Under the pieces are notes generated by a model, which saw nothing but the letters and a program-made list of their open reading frames with translations, ran no database searches and was not told the DNA's origin. 64,000 bases of DNA, taken from Nocardia higoensis NBRC 100133. Lineage in GTDB: Bacteria; Actinomycetota; Actinomycetes; Mycobacteriales; Mycobacteriaceae. Position 1 is the stretch's first letter; each line of letters begins with the position of its first letter. The stretch lies in assembly GCF_000308595.1 (NCBI RefSeq), contig NZ_BAGA01000072.1:40030-104029 (forward strand). Reading direction: 5' to 3'. The position numbers were made by a program, and so were the translations under genes. Positions 1-8,306 of this stretch are shown in pieces.

Positions 1-129
1 TTCAACCCGTATGCGAAGTCGGCGGACCTGCTGGAATCCCAGGACGAGAACACGGTGATCCTCACCGAGGAACAGAACAACCGAGTTCTGAAGACGCCAC
101 TCGTGGAGATCGCGGGCGTCGAAGAATGA
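1..129 (+). CDS. 3' end of an unidentified gene (partial)
   Basis: An open frame enters from the left edge and ends at TGA 127-129, giving the last 42 residues of a protein that is hydrophilic and ends in IAGVEE. The next gene is an ABC ATPase 37 nt downstream on the same strand, so by position this could be the cognate solute-binding protein of a sulfonate/nitrate-type importer. Nothing in the tail itself proves that; the function is open. Confidence 0.55.
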   Translation, partial: FNPYAKSADLLESQDENTVILTEEQNNRVLKTPLVEIAGVEE

Positions 130-166
130 GCCACCTCCCGTCTCTCTCAGAGAAAAGTCGAATGCG

Positions 167-1051
167 ATGACCCAGCCCGTGCTCGATGAGCATCTCGGGA
201 ACCACATCCCCGAGAAGGACCTGATCGCGGATTCCCCGCGGTCCGACGCGACGGCGTGGAAGATCGAGGCCGAGCGCGTCGCGAAACTCTTCCCGAAGGC
301 CGGATGGCGGTCCCGTCGGGAATCCACCACGGTTCTCGAGGGCTTCGACCTGCAGATCGAGAGCGGCGAGTTCGTCTCCCTGCTCGGCCCGAGTGGCTGC
401 GGGAAGTCCACTTTCCTCAACATCCTCGCCGGCCTCGAGACCTACAACGGCGGCGCGGTCCTGATCGACGGCAAGCGGATCGACGGGGTCGACAAGAACA
501 TCGGCGTCGTGTTCCAGGGCTATGCGTTGTTCCCGTGGCTGACCGCGCAGAAGAACGTCGAGGTCGGCCTGCGCATCCGGGGCGTGCCCAAAGCCGAGCG
601 CAGGGAGCGGGCGGCGCAGGTGCTCCGGACGGTCGGGCTGGAAGCGGCCGCGGATCGGCTCCCGCACCAGCTCTCCGGCGGTATGCGCCAGCGCGTCGCC
701 ATCGCCCGCGTGCTCGCCTACGAGCCCGACGTGCTGCTGTTCGACGAGCCGTTCGCGGCCCTGGACGCCCAGACCCGCGAGTTCCTGCAGGCCGAACTGC
801 TCCGGATCTGGGAGGCGGGCGAGAAGAAGAAGACGATCCTGTTCGTCACCCATTCGATCGACGAGGCGATCTTCCTCTCCGACCGGATCGCGGTGATGAC
901 CCGTGCGCCGGGGCGGGTGAAGCAACTGTTCGACGTCGATCTGCCGCGCCCGCGTGACAGTGCCGCCAGGAGTTCGGAGGAGTTCTTCCGCATCCGCTCG
1001 CAGGTGGCTCGAATCCTGGAGGAGGAGGTGCACATTGGCAACGATCAGTGA
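167..1051 (+). CDS. ABC transporter ATP-binding protein, SsuB/TauB/NrtD type
   Basis: Cytoplasmic ATPase that energises import of an organic anion such as an alkanesulfonate, taurine or nitrate. The 294-residue protein has Walker A GPSGCGKS (about 74-81), a Q-loop in VVFQGYALFPWL (about 117), signature LSGGMRQR (169-176), Walker B LLFDEP (190-195) and the switch histidine in VTHS (229). An N-terminal extension of about 35 residues precedes the usual domain start. The ATG at 167 is the first in-frame start; an ATG at 162 is followed at once by a stop. The 3' end overlaps the permease gene by 17 nt, so the two are translationally coupled. The subfamily follows from the FPWLTA stretch and the partner permease; the substrate is not determined. 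Confidence 0.92.
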   Translation: MTQPVLDEHLGNHIPEKDLIADSPRSDATAWKIEAERVAKLFPKAGWRSRRESTTVLEGFDLQIESGEFVSLLGPSGCGKSTFLNILAGLETYNGGAVLIDGKRIDGVDKNIGVVFQGYALFPWLTAQKNVEVGLRIRGVPKAERRERAAQVLRTVGLEAAADRLPHQLSGGMRQRVAIARVLAYEPDVLLFDEPFAALDAQTREFLQAELLRIWEAGEKKKTILFVTHSIDEAIFLSDRIAVMTRAPGRVKQLFDVDLPRPRDSAARSSEEFFRIRSQVARILEEEVHIGNDQ

Positions 1052-1868
1052 TCCGGTGCGCGAGGCCGAGCTGACCCCGCCGAAGGCGCCGAATCCGTGG
1101 CTGGTCAGATACGACCGCGTGCTCTACGGCGCTATCGGTCTCGGATTGTTCCTGGTGCTGTGGTGGTGGGTCGTCGCGGCCGGGTATGTGAACGACCTGT
1201 ACCTGTCCACACCGCAGGACACCGCGAAGGCCTTCGTCGACGGCCTCGCCGACGGCACGCTGCGCGCCGAGATCCTGCCCAGTGTGCAGCGCGCGGTGGT
1301 CGGCTTCGCGATCGCCCTCCTCGTCGGGATCGGGCTGGGCATCCTGGTGGGATCGGTGAAGCTGTTCCAGAAGCTCGCCGAACCGGTCCTGCTGTTCTTC
1401 CGCAATCTGTCGTTGCTGGCGCTGCTCCCGGTGTTCGTCGTGTTCTTCGGCATCGGCGAGGAATCGAAGATCGCCATCGTGGTGTGGGCGTGCTTCTGGC
1501 CGATCTTCGTCAACGCGGTCGGCGCGGTCGGCGGCGTGGAGCGGACCCTGCTCAATGCCGCGCGCACGCTCGGCGCCGGGCGCGGCTACATCTTCGCCCG
1601 CGTCGTGCTGCCCGCCGCGATTCCGTCGATCTTCCCCGGCATCCGCCTGGCGGCGTCCAACGCGTTCACCGCGCTGGTCGCGGCCGAACTCGTCGGCGGC
1701 GCGCAGGGCATCGGCATCTACATCAACAATGCGGCGTTGCGGTATCAGACGCCGCAGATGTACGCGGGCATCCTCGCCCTCGGCCTGATCGGCATTCTCG
1801 TCAACGCGGTGATGACGGCGGCGGAATGGCGGCTGACCGCATGGCAGCGGGGATTGACGAACAAGTGA
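1035..1868 (+). CDS. ABC transporter permease, SsuC/TauC type
   Basis: Integral membrane subunit of the importer whose ATPase is encoded just upstream. The 277-residue protein has about six hydrophobic segments and a BPD_transp_1 domain with the cytoplasmic EAA-like loop AARTLGAGRGYIFARVVLP that docks on the ATPase. The open frame reaches back to 954, but the proper start is almost certainly TTG 1035: GGAGGAGGT at 1021-1029 lies 5 nt before it, and it places the N-terminus (LATISDPVREAE) at normal length. It overlaps the ATPase gene by 17 nt and its TGA overlaps the next start (GTGA). Certain as to family, uncertain as to substrate. Confidence 0.9.
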   Translation: MATISDPVREAELTPPKAPNPWLVRYDRVLYGAIGLGLFLVLWWWVVAAGYVNDLYLSTPQDTAKAFVDGLADGTLRAEILPSVQRAVVGFAIALLVGIGLGILVGSVKLFQKLAEPVLLFFRNLSLLALLPVFVVFFGIGEESKIAIVVWACFWPIFVNAVGAVGGVERTLLNAARTLGAGRGYIFARVVLPAAIPSIFPGIRLAASNAFTALVAAELVGGAQGIGIYINNAALRYQTPQMYAGILALGLIGILVNAVMTAAEWRLTAWQRGLTNK

Positions 1869-2794
1869 CCGGGTGGGCATTGCGACGACTGTCCGTCGCC
1901 TCGGTCGCGGCCGTGCTGGCCGCGACCGGGGTGCTCGGATGCGGGACCGAGACGCGGGTCGACTACGGGTCACCGGAGCGGGACGCGCGGACTCTGGTCG
2001 TGCACGTCGGTGCGGGCGAGGACCGGGAAGTCCTGGAATACGCGATCGACAACCTGCTGCCGGATTCGGTACGTGTCGAACTCGTCGAGGCCACCGAGGA
2101 TTCCAATGCCACGGTGGCCTCGGGCGGCGCCGATCTCGCCTACTTCCAGCACATCCCGGCATTCGAGGCGGACAAGCAGACGCATGCGCTGGACGACCTG
2201 AGCGTGGTCGCGAAAGTCAACGTCATTCCCTACGCGCTCTATTCGTCGAAATGGCGCGACGTCGCCGACACCCAGGACTGGGTGAATGTCGGCCTGGTCG
2301 CCGACGAGGTCTCGGGCGAGAGCCTTCCGCACGGTTCCGAAGTCGCCCTGCCCGCCACGCCGACCGGCTTCGCGCGCGGCCTGTACCTGCTGCAGAGCGC
2401 GGGACTGGTGAAGCTCGATCGCCCGTTCGGCGGCACCGCGGCTGTCGATCTGACGATCACCGAAGCCAATGTCCTCGATTCGCTGCGACATCTGTCCCTG
2501 CGCGGTCTCAGCTACGAGGACTATCTGCGAGACATCTACGAGAACTACGACGCGGTGGTTCTGAGCCCGAAGCACGCGGCCTCCATCGGCCTGGAGCCGC
2601 GGCGGGACGCGCTGGCGATCGAGCCGGGCCCGGACAACCCCTATGCCCATGTGCTGGTCGCGCCCGCCCGGCTGGCAGGCGATCCGCGCGTGCTCGAACT
2701 GACCCATGCGCTGGAGAGCCCCGAGTTGGCGCAGTTCCTGGAATCGACATATCGCGGCGCGAACATCGCGGTGGCCGCCGTGCTCGGCAACTGA
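1865..2794 (+). CDS. MetQ/NlpA-family substrate-binding lipoprotein
   Basis: Predicted membrane-anchored solute receptor. The 309-residue product begins with a short basic segment, a hydrophobic stretch and a lipobox ending VLGC (about 25-28), then the MetQ fold: DLAYFQHIPAFEADK near residue 95, the TPTGFARGLYLLQSAGL block, and a C-terminal PYAHVLV...LTHALESPELAQFLE segment. MetQ proteins bind methionine and normally work with MetN/MetI, whereas here the neighbours are SsuB/SsuC-like, so the ligand may be another sulfur compound. GTG 1865 is chosen because it overlaps the permease stop and gives a proper signal peptide; an in-frame ATG at 1841 inside the permease gene is the alternative. Confidence 0.87.
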   Translation: MTGWALRRLSVASVAAVLAATGVLGCGTETRVDYGSPERDARTLVVHVGAGEDREVLEYAIDNLLPDSVRVELVEATEDSNATVASGGADLAYFQHIPAFEADKQTHALDDLSVVAKVNVIPYALYSSKWRDVADTQDWVNVGLVADEVSGESLPHGSEVALPATPTGFARGLYLLQSAGLVKLDRPFGGTAAVDLTITEANVLDSLRHLSLRGLSYEDYLRDIYENYDAVVLSPKHAASIGLEPRRDALAIEPGPDNPYAHVLVAPARLAGDPRVLELTHALESPELAQFLESTYRGANIAVAAVLGN

Positions 2795-2848
2795 GGTCGT
2801 CGTGGCCGTGTACTCCCGGCCCGACCTGAAGATTCAGAAGGACATTCG

Positions 2849-3586
2849 ATGGTGGACAGTGATTCCCGCACGCCGTGGCGCCGTGGGCGATTCGGCCGGT
2901 TCGGCACGGCGGTGACCGCCGCCGCGCTCGCGGTGACGGCCTTCGCGGCGCCCGCGGCGGCCCACGTCCGCTCCGACGGGACACCGCTGAACCAGGGCGG
3001 GTTCGGTGTCGTGCGCCTGATCGTGCCCGGCGAGTCCGCGGGCGCGGACACCGTGGGGCTCTCCGTCACCCTCCCCGACGGCGTGGACCTGAAATCGGCT
3101 CGGACGCTTCCCGTTCCGGGGTGGACGGCGACAATCGAGCGGGAACAGACCGGCGGCTCGGAGCGGGTGGCGCGCATCGTGTGGACCGCGGACAGTCCCG
3201 CGGACGGATTCGACGTCACGCAGTACCGCGAGTTCTCCTTCTCGGCGGGTCCCTGGCCGAAGGACGAGTCGTCGGTGGCCCTGCCCACCGATCAGCGCTA
3301 CAGCGACGGCTCGGTGGTGTCGTGGAACGAGGTCGCGGTCGATGCGGCCAGCGAACCGGAACATCCGGCGCCGGTGGTGACTCTGGTGGCGGCCGGCGGC
3401 CACGGCCACGATTCCGGCCACGGCGAGGGCACGTCGAACGACGCCGCCGATCACGGCACCGGCTCGGGTGAGTCCTCCCCGGACGGCTGGTGGCGCGCGC
3501 TGGCGGTGGTGAACCTCGTGCTCGTGCTGGTGCTCGGCGCCGGGCTCACGGCGGTGTGGCGGCGGGACCGTGGCGCCCGGTCCTAG
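2849..3586 (+). CDS. YcnI-family copper-binding protein (DUF1775)
   Basis: Exported, membrane-anchored copper protein of 245 residues. A signal peptide ends in APAAA and leaves a mature N-terminal histidine (HVRSDGTP), the residue that supplies the monohistidine brace in YcnI proteins. The DUF1775 domain follows (about 37-180), including VPGWTATIE and a conserved FSAGPWP segment. A His/Gly-rich linker (GGHGHDSGHGEG) and a C-terminal transmembrane helix (about 218-238) complete the protein. It overlaps the next gene, a CopC-CopD fusion, by 17 nt, the usual YcnI/YcnJ pairing in Gram-positive bacteria. Expected role: copper acquisition or handling at the cell surface. Confidence 0.9.
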   Translation: MVDSDSRTPWRRGRFGRFGTAVTAAALAVTAFAAPAAAHVRSDGTPLNQGGFGVVRLIVPGESAGADTVGLSVTLPDGVDLKSARTLPVPGWTATIEREQTGGSERVARIVWTADSPADGFDVTQYREFSFSAGPWPKDESSVALPTDQRYSDGSVVSWNEVAVDAASEPEHPAPVVTLVAAGGHGHDSGHGEGTSNDAADHGTGSGESSPDGWWRALAVVNLVLVLVLGAGLTAVWRRDRGARS

Positions 3587-5153
3587 TCGCTGGTGGCGGC
3601 TGTGGTCGCTCGTCCTCCTCCTGGCAGTGGGGTCGGTGGTCACCGCGGGCGCGTCCTCGGCGCACGCGAACCTGGTGTCGACCTCGCCGGCGAACGGCGC
3701 CCACGCCGAGTCCGCGCCCGCCGAACTGGCGCTGCAACTCGATGAGCCGGTCACCCTGGTCGACAACTCGGCGCAGCTGATCGACAGCGCCGGTGACCGA
3801 TTCGAGCTGGCCCGGGTGCGGCTCGACGACGGTCAGCGCCGCATCGTGCTCGTGCCCGCCGCCACGATCCCCGACGGCGCCTACCTCGCGACCGCGCGCG
3901 CCGTCTCCGCCGACACCCACGTCGTCTCGCTGTCGCTCCAGTTCACTGTCGGGGCAGTGACCGAGCACGGTGAGTTCTCCACCGAGACGGCAGCTCCGGG
4001 CGTCGAGCGATACCTGAACTATCCGAGCAAGACCGCCGTCTACCTCGGCGCGGTGCTCTCGGCCGGGTTGTTCCTCGTATCGCTGTGGGTGTGGCCCGCG
4101 GCGAGGAGCGAACGGCGCTTCCGTGTGGTGTACCGGATCGGGGCCGGGATCCTGATCGCGGGCCTGGCAGGCCGTCTCACTGTTCTCGCGGCCCAGCGCT
4201 CCGGCGGCCTGTCACAGATCACGGGGTCGGGCATCGCGGATCTGCTGCTCGCCCCGCAGGGACTCGCGTCCCTTGCCGCCGTGGCCTCGTCGGTGCTCGC
4301 GGTGTCGGTCCCCGCGAGTCGTGTCCTGGGCGTTCTCCAGGCCGGAACCGCGATCGTCGCGGTCACGCTCGGCGGTCACGGCGGATCGCCGCAGGGATGG
4401 CCGTTGCCGTTCCTCGGCACGCTCCTGCACGTGTACGGCATCACCGTATGGCTCGGCGGCGTCGCGACGATCGTCCTGGTCCTGCGCGGCGCTCCACGCT
4501 TGCGGCGCTGGCACTCCATCGCCCTCGCACACGTGCTGGTCGTGATGACCGGCGGACTCGTGCTGGCGGTGTTGCAGGTGCGCCCGGTCGCGGCACTGGT
4601 CGCCACTCCCTACGGCCTGGTCCTGCTGGGCAAGACTGCTGTCGCGGTTGCGATCGCGGCATTCGGCTATTCGACCTACCGGTGGTTCCGGCGCGAGGAG
4701 ACCGATGCCGGACGCCCGCGCTCCGTGCTGGTCGAGGCGGGCCTGGCGGTGACGGTGCTCGCCGTGACCTCTGTGCTCACGACGCTGCCGCCCGCCGAGG
4801 ACATCTACACCACGAACCTCGCCACCACACTCGACTTCGGCGCGTCCGAGATCGTGCGCATCGACATCGACACGATCCGGCGCGGCCCGCAGCAACTGAC
4901 CGTCGACTATCGGCCACCGGACTCCGCTGCCGCCGAGCGCATCCCGCCGTCGCTGGCGGTCGATCTGTCCTCGGCATCGGCCAATGTCGCGCGGCTGCCG
5001 GTGGCGCTGAGCGAGGCCGTCGAAGCGGACGGCGCACTGGTGTGGCGCAGTGAGCAGTTGATCATCCCCGCCCCCGGGGTGTGGAAGGTGACGGTCCGCT
5101 TCGACGGCGGACACGGCCCGAGGCTGGCCTCGTTCCACTACGAGGCGTTGTGA
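3570..5153 (+). CDS. CopC-CopD fusion, copper import/resistance protein (YcnJ-like)
   Basis: 527-residue membrane protein. After a signal sequence the mature part starts HANLVSTSPANG, the CopC N-terminal copper histidine and beta-sandwich, with a second CopC signature SADTHVVSLSLQFTV near residue 115. Then come about eight hydrophobic segments of a CopD domain (about 145-400), including a HVYGITVWLGG helix, and an extracytoplasmic C-terminal domain of about 125 residues without a known label. Start GTG 3570 lies inside the upstream YcnI gene, so translation is coupled. CopC binds Cu(II) outside the membrane and CopD moves copper across it. The C-terminal domain is typical of actinobacterial YcnJ-like proteins. 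Confidence 0.88.
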   Translation: MAPGPSRWWRLWSLVLLLAVGSVVTAGASSAHANLVSTSPANGAHAESAPAELALQLDEPVTLVDNSAQLIDSAGDRFELARVRLDDGQRRIVLVPAATIPDGAYLATARAVSADTHVVSLSLQFTVGAVTEHGEFSTETAAPGVERYLNYPSKTAVYLGAVLSAGLFLVSLWVWPAARSERRFRVVYRIGAGILIAGLAGRLTVLAAQRSGGLSQITGSGIADLLLAPQGLASLAAVASSVLAVSVPASRVLGVLQAGTAIVAVTLGGHGGSPQGWPLPFLGTLLHVYGITVWLGGVATIVLVLRGAPRLRRWHSIALAHVLVVMTGGLVLAVLQVRPVAALVATPYGLVLLGKTAVAVAIAAFGYSTYRWFRREETDAGRPRSVLVEAGLAVTVLAVTSVLTTLPPAEDIYTTNLATTLDFGASEIVRIDIDTIRRGPQQLTVDYRPPDSAAAERIPPSLAVDLSSASANVARLPVALSEAVEADGALVWRSEQLIIPAPGVWKVTVRFDGGHGPRLASFHYEAL

Positions 5154-5211
5154 GCGGCTCACCGGAGCGGCCCGGCCGGGCTCGGAAACCGTTGCAGGTG
5201 ATGGAGGAAGA

Positions 5212-6264
5212 ATGAGCATCGAACATCGCGCCTATCAGGACTTCGCCGAACTGGTCCGCGAGGTCATCGCGCCCAGGGCGGTCGAGGTCGACGCCACCGA
5301 GGTGCCCCGCTCGCACGTCGACGCGCTGATCGACATCGGCTACTTCTCGTGGTCGATCCCGCGCGAACACGGCGGCGACCCGATCCCGCCTGCCGTCAAG
5401 AACGCCATAGACGACCTGCTCTTCGGCGCCGACCCGTCCACGGCGCTGGCCGTCACCCAGCACGGCGGACCGGTCGGGCAGGCGTTGAAGTCGGGGAATC
5501 CGGCCGCGCTGGAGCTGCTGCCGAAGCTCGCGGCAGGCGTCCGGATCGGCGGTGCGGGCTTCGCCCAGATCCGTTCCTGGCCGCACAAACCGAGCACGAC
5601 CGCCACCAAGGTCCCCGGCGGATATCGCATCGACGGCGTGGTGCGCTGGCTGTCGGGATGGGGCCTGGTCGACACCGCCTGGCTGGGCGCCGTCGACGAA
5701 CTGAACTCGACCTACGTCTTCGGCATCGGCGACCTCACCGCACCGGGCATCACCGCCGAACCCTTGGACCTGGCCGCCGTGCGCGGATCACGCACCGTGT
5801 CACTGGAATTGCACGGGTTCCTGCTGCCGGAGGAATTCGTCACCGAGGTCGTGGACATCGGGGAGTGGAAGGCCCGCGACGGCTTCGTGCGCCCGAACAG
5901 ATCTCTGACCACCGCACTCAGTTCCGACGGCACGGAACCGGACCTGCCCGCCATCGGACCGATCGGGCTGGGCCGGGCCGCTCTGGCGGACGCACTGGCC
6001 GCGCACCCGGACGAGCCCTCCCTGCTCCGGCTGTCGGAGCGACTGGAGCACGCCGCGACCACTCCCGTACCCGAACCACACTGGCGCGCCACGCTCGACG
6101 AACTCGCGGTGCGGGCGACCACCGCGGCACTGGTCGCGGCCGGCGGTCAGGGATTGCTGGCCGAGAGCATCGCGCAGGTGCGGGCCAGGGCGGCGCTGTT
6201 CCTCCAAGTGCGTGGACTCTCACCCAGCGTCCGGACGGCGCGCTTCGAACACTTCGTCGGGTGA
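5212..6264 (+). CDS. Acyl-CoA dehydrogenase-fold flavoprotein
   Basis: 350-residue protein of the acyl-CoA dehydrogenase/flavin monooxygenase superfamily. Residues 10-100 form the helical N-terminal domain (SIPREHGGD motif), about 105-215 the beta domain with the flavin-contacting GGAGFAQIRSW and GYRIDGVVRWLSGWG stretches, and the C-terminal helical part is short compared with the 380-400 residues of true acyl-CoA dehydrogenases. The WLSGWG loop resembles flavin-dependent desulfurisation or sulfone monooxygenases (DszC/SfnB group) more than beta-oxidation enzymes. GAGGAAG lies 5 nt before ATG 5212. With a sulfonate-type transporter upstream an organosulfur role is plausible, but this is inference and no catalytic glutamate is obvious. 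Confidence 0.8.
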   Translation: MSIEHRAYQDFAELVREVIAPRAVEVDATEVPRSHVDALIDIGYFSWSIPREHGGDPIPPAVKNAIDDLLFGADPSTALAVTQHGGPVGQALKSGNPAALELLPKLAAGVRIGGAGFAQIRSWPHKPSTTATKVPGGYRIDGVVRWLSGWGLVDTAWLGAVDELNSTYVFGIGDLTAPGITAEPLDLAAVRGSRTVSLELHGFLLPEEFVTEVVDIGEWKARDGFVRPNRSLTTALSSDGTEPDLPAIGPIGLGRAALADALAAHPDEPSLLRLSERLEHAATTPVPEPHWRATLDELAVRATTAALVAAGGQGLLAESIAQVRARAALFLQVRGLSPSVRTARFEHFVG

Positions 6265-6376
6265 GCGGGACCGTATCGGCGGCATGAGAATTGGCTGTTC
6301 ACAGACATTTACACCGGGCGGCTCCCAGTAGGCTGGTCGGATGGAGCCGGGAGGCAATCACCACTAGGTCGTCGCC

Positions 6377-6735
6377 TTGTCGGATGCCGCCTCGGCGGTC
6401 GGCGATGTGCATCCTGTGGTCGGCGCCTACGGGTACATGCGCAGGGCGGAATTGCCGGCCGGAGAGAGCGAAACGCCTGCTGCGCGGAGTGCGCTGACAG
6501 CGGCCGAGCGCGCATCGGCCGCCGCGGACGGGTCGAACCTCCCACAGCGATGTATTGGCGGAGTGCGGGCTTCGCGGCGGTGCAGCGGGGCGGTGTGCTC
6601 GCGCTCATGGGCGAGACGGCGGCCGCCGTCGAGGAGGCGGCGCAGGACCTTGCCGCGATTCCCGCCGAGCACCGCCGGAGTGAGTGGCTGGCCTCGGCCC
6701 TGCGCCGGGTCGATCCGGACATGAGTGCGACCTGA
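6377..6735 (+). pseudogene. Probable frameshifted remnant of a small helical-repeat protein
   Basis: Between the flavoprotein and the kinase lies about 525 nt without an intact gene. Frame 2 from about 6377 to 6547 has GC-rich third positions and encodes a helix-like stretch (ARSALTAAERASAAADGS). From 6550 frame 1 continues in the same style (GFAAVQRGGVLALMGETA, AIPAEHRRSEWLASAL) to TGA 6733-6735. Joining them needs one frame change near 6548. The composite resembles the TPR-like C-terminal end of actinobacterial XRE regulators, but no N-terminal HTH is present. Either a decayed gene or a coincidental pair of open frames; 6265-6376 shows nothing I recognise. Confidence 0.35.
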
Positions 6736-6788
6736 GATGCACGGGGCGGGCGTATCGTCGGCCGGAGCGGGACATCGGGAGGAATGCG

Positions 6789-8297
6789 GTGGGGACAGTA
6801 CTGGTGCCGGGGCAGGTGTTCGCCGGGTACAGGATCGAGCGACTGCTCGGGGCGGGCGGAATGGGGGAGGTGTTCCTCGCCCGTGACCGCGGTCTGCCGC
6901 GCCACGTCGCGTTGAAGGTGCTTCCACGCACGGTGGCCGGGAATGACGACGTGCGCAGGCGGTTCCAGCGCGAGGCGGACATGGTGGCGCGGCTGTCGCA
7001 TCCCAATATCGTCACCATCTACGCCCGTGGGGAAGAAGAAGGCAGACTGTGGATTTCGATGGCCTATGTCGACGGGCTCGACCTGTCGGCGGTGCTGTCG
7101 GCGGGGGCGCTCACCGTCGAGCGCGCGGCGCGGATCGCGGTGGCGGCCGCGGAAGCGCTGGATCACGCGCACGAGGCCGGTGTGCTGCACCGGGATGTGA
7201 AGCCGGCCAACATCCTGCTGACCAGGGGGCCGTTCGAGCGGGTGCTGCTCACCGACTTCGGGATCGCGAAGGGGATCGACGACAGTGTCGGGCTGACCAA
7301 GACTAACGAGGTGTACGCCAGCTTCCAGTACAGCGCGCCGGAACGTCTGGACTTCGGCGCGGCGGTGGATCGTCGCGCCGACGTCTATTCGCTGGGCTGC
7401 ACTCTCTTCCACATGCTGACCGGGGACATTCCGTATCCGGGGACCAGCGCCGCCCAGCTGATGCACGGGCACCTCAACCTGCCGGTGCCTGCGCCGAGCA
7501 CGCGAAATCCGCTGGTGCCGAGCACTTTCGACGGTGTGGTCGCCCGGGCTCTGGCGAAGGACCCGCAAGAGCGGTATCCGGACTGCCGCGCGCTGGCGAC
7601 GGCGATCGTCGCGGCCACGAACGGGCACGACGCCCAGCCCAACGTCGATCCGGCACGGTCCCATGGGGATTCGGCAGACTCGTCCGCCGCGCTCGCGGAG
7701 ACGGCGCCGACCGACAGACGTGGCCTGCTCGCGAGCGTCGATGCCGAGTTCGGCCGGGACACTGTCGTCGCGAAGTCGCCGGGGAAGGACACCGACGAAC
7801 TGCACGCCGCGGCGGAGCGCCCGGTATGGCCCGGGCGGCGAACCGCGGCCGTGGTGGCCGCGGCCGCGGTGCTGCTCGCGGTCATCGGGCTGGCGATCGT
7901 CGGACTGAGATCCTTCGGCGGCGACAGCCCGGCGGCAGCGGACGGTCCACCGATCGCGGGCGTGTGGCAGGGCATCGCGCAGCAGGATGATCAAGGCGTC
8001 CTGTCGCAGTATCGGATGACCCTCACCCTGCGATCCGGTGAGGTCGGCACCGTCGTCGGCCACACCAACTACGAGGTGGCCGAAGGAACCTGCGCGGGTG
8101 AGCTGACCTTGCGCGAGCGGGAGGCCGACGGCTCGTCCGCGTCGTTCTACGAGCGGATTCTCTCCGGCCCGTGCATTCCGCACGGCAATGTCACCGTCGC
8201 CGCCGGTGATACCGGTCGGCTGGACTTCTCCTACACCGGCGTGACACGCACGGGAAAGCAGGAGACCGTCACGGCGACACTCGAGCGGGTCGGGTGA
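6789..8297 (+). CDS. Receptor-type Ser/Thr protein kinase (PknB-like)
   Basis: Membrane-anchored Hanks-type kinase of 502 residues. Kinase domain about 13-275: glycine loop GAGGMGEVF (21-29), ATP lysine K43 in ALKVLP, catalytic HRDVKPAN (134-141) with D136, and DFGIAK (156-161). A Pro/Ala/Asp-rich linker of about 70 residues leads to one transmembrane helix (about 352-373). The outer domain of about 125 residues contains two cysteines (CAGEL, GPCIPH) and an IAGVWQGIAQQ start; it is not a PASTA array and probably senses a ligand. The start is GTG 6789, with GGGAGGA 6 nt upstream; the frame is open further back, but that part is not kinase-like. It ends 9 nt before the convergent phosphatase gene. 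Confidence 0.93.
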   Translation: MGTVLVPGQVFAGYRIERLLGAGGMGEVFLARDRGLPRHVALKVLPRTVAGNDDVRRRFQREADMVARLSHPNIVTIYARGEEEGRLWISMAYVDGLDLSAVLSAGALTVERAARIAVAAAEALDHAHEAGVLHRDVKPANILLTRGPFERVLLTDFGIAKGIDDSVGLTKTNEVYASFQYSAPERLDFGAAVDRRADVYSLGCTLFHMLTGDIPYPGTSAAQLMHGHLNLPVPAPSTRNPLVPSTFDGVVARALAKDPQERYPDCRALATAIVAATNGHDAQPNVDPARSHGDSADSSAALAETAPTDRRGLLASVDAEFGRDTVVAKSPGKDTDELHAAAERPVWPGRRTAAVVAAAAVLLAVIGLAIVGLRSFGGDSPAAADGPPIAGVWQGIAQQDDQGVLSQYRMTLTLRSGEVGTVVGHTNYEVAEGTCAGELTLREREADGSSASFYERILSGPCIPHGNVTVAAGDTGRLDFSYTGVTRTGKQETVTATLERVG

Positions 8298-8306
8298 GCC
8301 CGCGGA

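Noticed and set aside
954..1034. Longer N-terminus of the ABC permease
   Set aside because: No ribosome site there; TTG 1035 has GGAGGAGGT at perfect distance and fits the family.
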